Source: Fallopia convolvulus (taxonomy: Eukaryota > Streptophyta > Magnoliopsida > Caryophyllales > Polygonaceae). From it: 64,000 bases of DNA. Where the stretch lies: contig OZ024726.1 of NCBI GenBank assembly GCA_964016875.1, positions 54,987,325-55,051,324 on the forward strand, written 5' to 3'. Shown piece by piece: positions 60,128-64,000 of this stretch. The translations under genes were made by a program, and so were the position numbers. Below the pieces are notes generated by a model, which had not been told where the DNA came from, ran no database searches, and saw only the letters and a list, made by a program, of their open reading frames with translations. Within the stretch, counting starts at the first letter, position 1. Each line of letters opens with the position of its first letter.

Positions 60128-60460
60128 ATGGTAGGTTTTAGATAAGGTCTAGTGTGAGGGTAGCGTTTAAGACAAGTCTTAAGGTAGAATATTGAGTAAG
60201 GTTTAGGGTTTATTGTAAATTTTTAGTGAAGTTTAGGATTTAGATATATGATTTAGGATAGAGTATATATTTTTAGGGCTTAGGGTTTGGCTAAGAGTTC
60301 TACGACAAGGCTTAGTACGGGGTTTTAAGTAAGGTCTAAAGTTTATAGTAGAGTTTGAGTAAAGGGTTTAAGATAAGGCTTAAGGTCGGATTTAGGGTAA
60401 GGCTTAATGTTTATGGTAGGGTTGTGGTTTATGTTTAAAGTAAGGCTTTAGGGCAACCTA
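60128..60460. repeat. Telomere-like degenerate repeats, right block
   Basis: Recurring GTAAGGTTTAGGGTTTA, GGCTTAGGGTTTGG and TTAGGGTAAGGCTTAATG units of irregular length. This is the same family as 54844-54972 across the gypsy insertion. Confidence 0.65.
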
Positions 60461-61000
60461 ACTTATATATGTTAAAATTTTGGTTTGATTAACCAAACTG
60501 ATATTTTTCACGGTTTTACAGGTTGGTTACGGATTGACATATTCATATTTTCAGTTAATCGAAAAACCAAAATATAGTTTTTAATTTGTAAGAAAAAATA
60601 TTAAATATATTTTGTCTTAATGAAATTATATGCTTATTTTCAGAATTTGAAATTATATAACATTTTAGGAGTTAAATATTTAAAAAAAAAGGCATATTTA
60701 ACTAATCAATTATGGGAATATAAAATAATATTTTCAAAATCAAATATAACCACCATGTAAAATAATATTTATTTTGAAATTTTAACCGAGCGATAATATT
60801 TTTAATATAAAGTTGATAACTTTATTGTTGTTCAAGTGTATTCTTATAATATAAAATTAAATAAATAGTTATTGGTTAACGGGAAAATCGAACCAAAAAT
60901 TCGGTTAACAAATCTCCGATCAACCGAGATTAAATGTTCGATTTTGGTTAATGATTTTAATTAACTAAAATCAAAAAATAAATAGTTATTGGTTAACGAG
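60461..61000. other. AT-rich spacer of the long-TIR element
   Basis: Contains two direct copies of AATAAATAGTTATTGGTTAA (about 60869 and 60979) and several GGTTAAC motifs; non-coding. Confidence 0.45.
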
Positions 61001-61726
61001 AAAGCCTTACTCTAACCATAAACCCTAATACTTACGATAAACATAAACTGTCCCAAAATATTATATAATAAGTCCTATCTTAAATCATATCTTAAATAAA
61101 ACACCATGTTAAAGTAGTTTGCATATGTCCAATCTTAAAACGCTCATAACTTTTTGCTCGGGTGTCGGATTTGAGCTTATTACCTATCAAATCGAAGCTA
61201 TCGACGAGAGGGACCTATATATGTAAAAAAATATTGGACTGGGTAAGGAAATTGCACAATATTGCTTTACGCTTCGTGAAGCGTGTCATTTTGCCGATTC
61301 TGTAAAAAATCCGCTCCGGTATCCGTATTTGGCTCGCATTATGAAGCGATTCGCTTCATGAAGCGTGCCAAATCTTGTGCGCCGAGAAAAAACTATGTGT
61401 GTATATAGATTTCCCGATATTTTATTGGCTTATAAGGAAAAAATTCAACCTTTAGTTAAATTTTTTTAGTCAAGATATTTTTTTCTACAAAAAATTAAGA
61501 TATTATCTAAATTTGAAAAATAAAAATAAATTTTAATTAAGTGGAAAAAATTTGCCATGTGGAATATGAAGTGGAAAGACTAATTAATAAATAATTTTTA
61601 TGGAGCAAGGATTAAATGACATGTGGCAAAATCCTATGTGGATTAATAATACGATGTCATGTGTCAAAAGCTGAGGTGGCGCAATATAGTGACTCCAAAC
61701 CTTATTGTTTTTATATATATAGTAGA

Positions 61727-62332
61727 TTTTTGATAATGTACATCGAAATTACAAAAAGAAAAAAAAGGAAATACAACAATAAATGATGGGCTGTGAATGC
61801 ATCTTTAAGGTCTAAAGCCCAGAAGCCTTCAATACATTTTCTTCTCTGGCCCAATTATGATGGAGAATGGGTCCATTTATTTATTTATGCACGTGGGAAA
61901 TGAATATAGACGGCTTTTTTTTTGAATAATTGAAGAAGCCAACAAGGTAAACATATAATGAATGCTTTGGACATTAAGAAGACTTTAGAAATTCACCATT
62001 TTTATACGTTTTTTGCAATCAATAAACCACCTCGTTTGCATTTTGATGGTCTTATAGAATTTCGGTGGGCCATGAAAAATGGGGTTTCGTCTGAGATTTA
62101 AGACCATTTTTATTTATCGACTTTATAACTCAAAAACTTAATTAATATCATAGATAGAGCTTTTATATTAGTCAATCTTCTTTTATTTTGGTCTATGTGG
62201 AAATGTCCCATATTTGAGTCCCAACGAGGATTTAAAAAAAAAAAATATTTGAGTCCCAACGGATGCATCATCCGGTTAAAATATTATGCAATACATTATT
62301 GTCTAAATAATACTATGAATTACTACTGGTAT
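61727..62332. other. Intergenic spacer right of the Helitron
   Basis: No coding or element features recognised. TTTGAGTCCCAACG occurs twice near 62215 and 62249. Confidence 0.4.
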
Positions 62333-62724
62333 GGTTTATGCGGAAATATCAAGAAAATGGTGGTTTGAGCACACATATACTCAGTTGAGCCTAGCACACA
62401 AGTTTATAGGATTTCATTCTAAAACCAATTGATAATAGGAGGAGTAAGCCAAAAGTATATATATATTAGGAAACTCGATAATTGGCCCATGATCAGGGGT
62501 GACGAAGCAGATGTACTAGCGTAAGGACGACCGAAGCGGTGGCTTAAGGGCGCTCGAGAACGAGGATAAATGCGACTGATGCAGCGGCACAAGGGCGGCC
62601 GGAAACAAAGATCATATACCATGCGGAAATATCAGGAACGTGTTGGGTTGAGCGCACACATGCGCGGTTGGACCCAACACACAAGTCCGTGGATCATCCT
62701 AAAACCAATTGACAATAAGATAGT
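62333..62724. repeat. Two direct copies of a ~110-bp unit
   Basis: Copies at about 62333-62446 and 62618-62724 share ATGCGGAAATATCA(A/G)GAA, GAGC(A/G)CACA(T/C)AT, AGC/ACC-CACACAAGT and CTAAAACCAATTGA(T/C)AATA. The right copy contains an inverted pair GTGTTGGGT...ACCCAACAC. Confidence 0.7.
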
Positions 62725-64000
62725 AATTTATAAGTATATATTCTAGGTTGTTTTTCTTTATATTTCAGATGTGGAATATAGATTATATTTTCAACAGTTA
62801 ATGACTAATTAACCCGCGGCCTACTATGACAAATTACCGTGACATCAGGCAAACCCTTTAATTTCTATAAGTTATATGTATAAAATTTCTTTAAGTGATA
62901 GTAACGTACCGCGAGCACCCTAAACTTGGACCAAATATATAACATTTACCTATACTTGTGTTTAATTCTAGAAAGGAAGCTGGTTTGTAAAAGCACAATG
63001 ATTAAAAATTGTAGAAAAGGATTAAATGAAATCATAATATTCACTCTCTTTCTCCATCTAGAGGCCGAGTAGAGTTACAACTTACAAATTTCATTCATAT
63101 CAACTCCACTTCCACACCAACCATCTTTCTCCATATGTTTGTAATAACTCCATATCATTACCTCTATTATTGTAATAAATATTAATATTTTTTATTATAA
63201 AAAAAACAAATAAGTAAAACTGAAAGGACGATCAAAACTGCCTTCCTATATCTAGTGAAGCGGCTAGAACTTTATGATAGTATCATAAAATCAAAACGGA
63301 GACTTGAGACTTTATGATAGTATCATAAAATCTCCTTTTTGACTTTCATGGACAGTATCCTCGACCCAAAAAAATAGACGATAAAAACTTTGTCACCTCA
63401 CAAACAAATCGATTCTATATTAATCAATTAATTTGACATCTTTTCTAATTAAAACCCTAACATCCTCTCCAATCTTCTCACATTGAACCCTAACATCTCT
63501 CTTAATTTAAACCCTAATTTTTAAAAAAATACGAATATGTATATTATTAGGTTACATTAATTGACTTTATCTCAAGAGACATATATACCTTTTATGCACA
63601 AGTGTACAACCAAACTACGAGTCACACTATTTGGATTAATTGACAGTTTTATGAAAAGCACTTTTCTATCTTCTTCATAAGAACCAAAAAGGTGAAGGAA
63701 AACTTAGAGGCCAAGCATAACGTACGCTATACTCATAATTAGGACCCCACATGATTCAACGCTACTCATCAATTATTTTTTATCTAAAAAATGACGTAAT
63801 AAAAAATTAATTGAAGCATCCGTAAATTTTGTCATTATATTTTGATTTTTAATTTTTTTTTTATATTTGATAGATCTCATATAATTCAAGAGCCTAACAA
63901 CAAAAAGAATGATATCAGCGAAGAGAAGGAATTGAGGGTTCATGACACATACAAACTTAGAATTCGAGGTAATAACATAATGACAGATTGATAGTTCTAA
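62725..64000. other. AT-rich intergenic end of window
   Basis: Apart from a pair of 19-bp palindromes at 63271-63289 and 63311-63329, nothing is recognised. No coding frames of note. Confidence 0.45.

Larger units (their letters stand above)
54454..61407. mobile_element. Long-TIR element (TIRs ~390-400 bp) split by a gypsy insertion
   Basis: 54454-54842 and 61001-61407 are inverted copies (about 85-90 percent by eye). They share CGCACAAGATTTGGCACGCT, palindromes such as CGCTTCATGAAGCG and CGCTTC(A/G)CGAAGCG, and CGTCGATAGCTTCGATTTGA. Without the gypsy element and its duplicated GCTTA the unit is about 1.8 kb. The spacer contains GGTTTAGGG-like degenerate repeats and no coding. Very long TIRs suggest a Mutator-like or foldback element. 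No target duplication was found, so the outer borders are approximate. Confidence 0.75.
53904..61726 (-). mobile_element. Helitron on minus strand enclosing nested insertions
   Basis: Read on the minus strand the 3' end is GTCGTGC-ATG-GCACGAC (hairpin, about 53917-53933), then GGGGACAA, CTAG and a host T. The 5' end is host A followed by TCTACTATATATATAAAAAC (61726 leftward) and AATAAGGTTTGGAGTCAC, a common plant Helitron 5' form. Within lie a Stowaway MITE (53961-54040), a long-TIR element (54454-61407) and its nested gypsy element. Without the gypsy insertion the unit is about 2.7 kb. No Rep/helicase coding is present. The pairing of these two ends as one element is inferred from their matching orientation. 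Confidence 0.65.

Overview
This window is nuclear DNA from a flowering plant, most likely a eudicot. The evidence is spliced genes with GT-AG introns, a Casparian-strip protein, cell-wall pectinesterase genes, cytosolic ribosomal protein genes with telo-box/site II promoters, and a dense mix of plant transposable elements in AT-rich DNA. I cannot name the species from sequence alone.

The left third (4-23 kb) is the gene-bearing part. It holds an endosulfine-family gene (minus, 6 exons, 4159-5201), a CASP gene (plus, 3 exons, 7501-8249), ribosomal protein uS10/S20 (plus, 3 exons, 9021-9811), mitochondrial intermediate peptidase (plus, 17 exons, 12828-18607), ribosomal protein uS3/S3 (minus, 5 exons, 19339-21954) and a pectin methylesterase inhibitor (minus, 22628-23230). 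I rebuilt these models from splice sites. The exon lengths sum to whole codons and the protein lengths fit the families. One further ordinary gene, a two-exon pectin methylesterase with its own inhibitor pro-domain, lies at 49622-51912.

The rest is mainly transposon territory. From left to right: a 2.5 kb inverted-terminal-repeat element with 22-bp subterminal arrays (1622-4089) ending 70 bp from the endosulfine stop codon; a long-TIR element with a 10-bp target duplication (6506-6978); a 5'-truncated LINE with an open RNase H (10703-11457); three tRNA-type SINEs (22366, 23428, 47923) and a related retroposon (39904); a degraded LINE (27055-31030); a 131-bp AAT microsatellite; a 3.4 kb hAT element (32408-35812); a Helitron with a hairpin terminus (37858-40601); a hAT MITE (41055-41504); a dead Ty1/copia element (42564-46480); a gypsy gag relic (46695-47080); three Stowaway-type MITEs; and a nested complex (53904-61726). 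In that complex a Helitron encloses a long-TIR element, which encloses a young, nearly intact chromovirus-type Ty3/gypsy element with 227-bp LTRs.

Three things stand out. First, the hAT element has a perfect 8-bp target duplication and carries two unrelated host-gene segments: an intron-containing Sec14-like fragment and a spliceable B3-domain ORF whose trinucleotide repeat is read as polymethionine in the only ATG-led frame. Second, the third intron of the S3 gene holds four copies of a ~240-bp unit, each with a highly conserved ~60-nt core that can fold into a stem. Third, the gypsy/TIR/Helitron nest gives a readable insertion order. The host genes are housekeeping or cell-wall functions and show no operon-like relationship.
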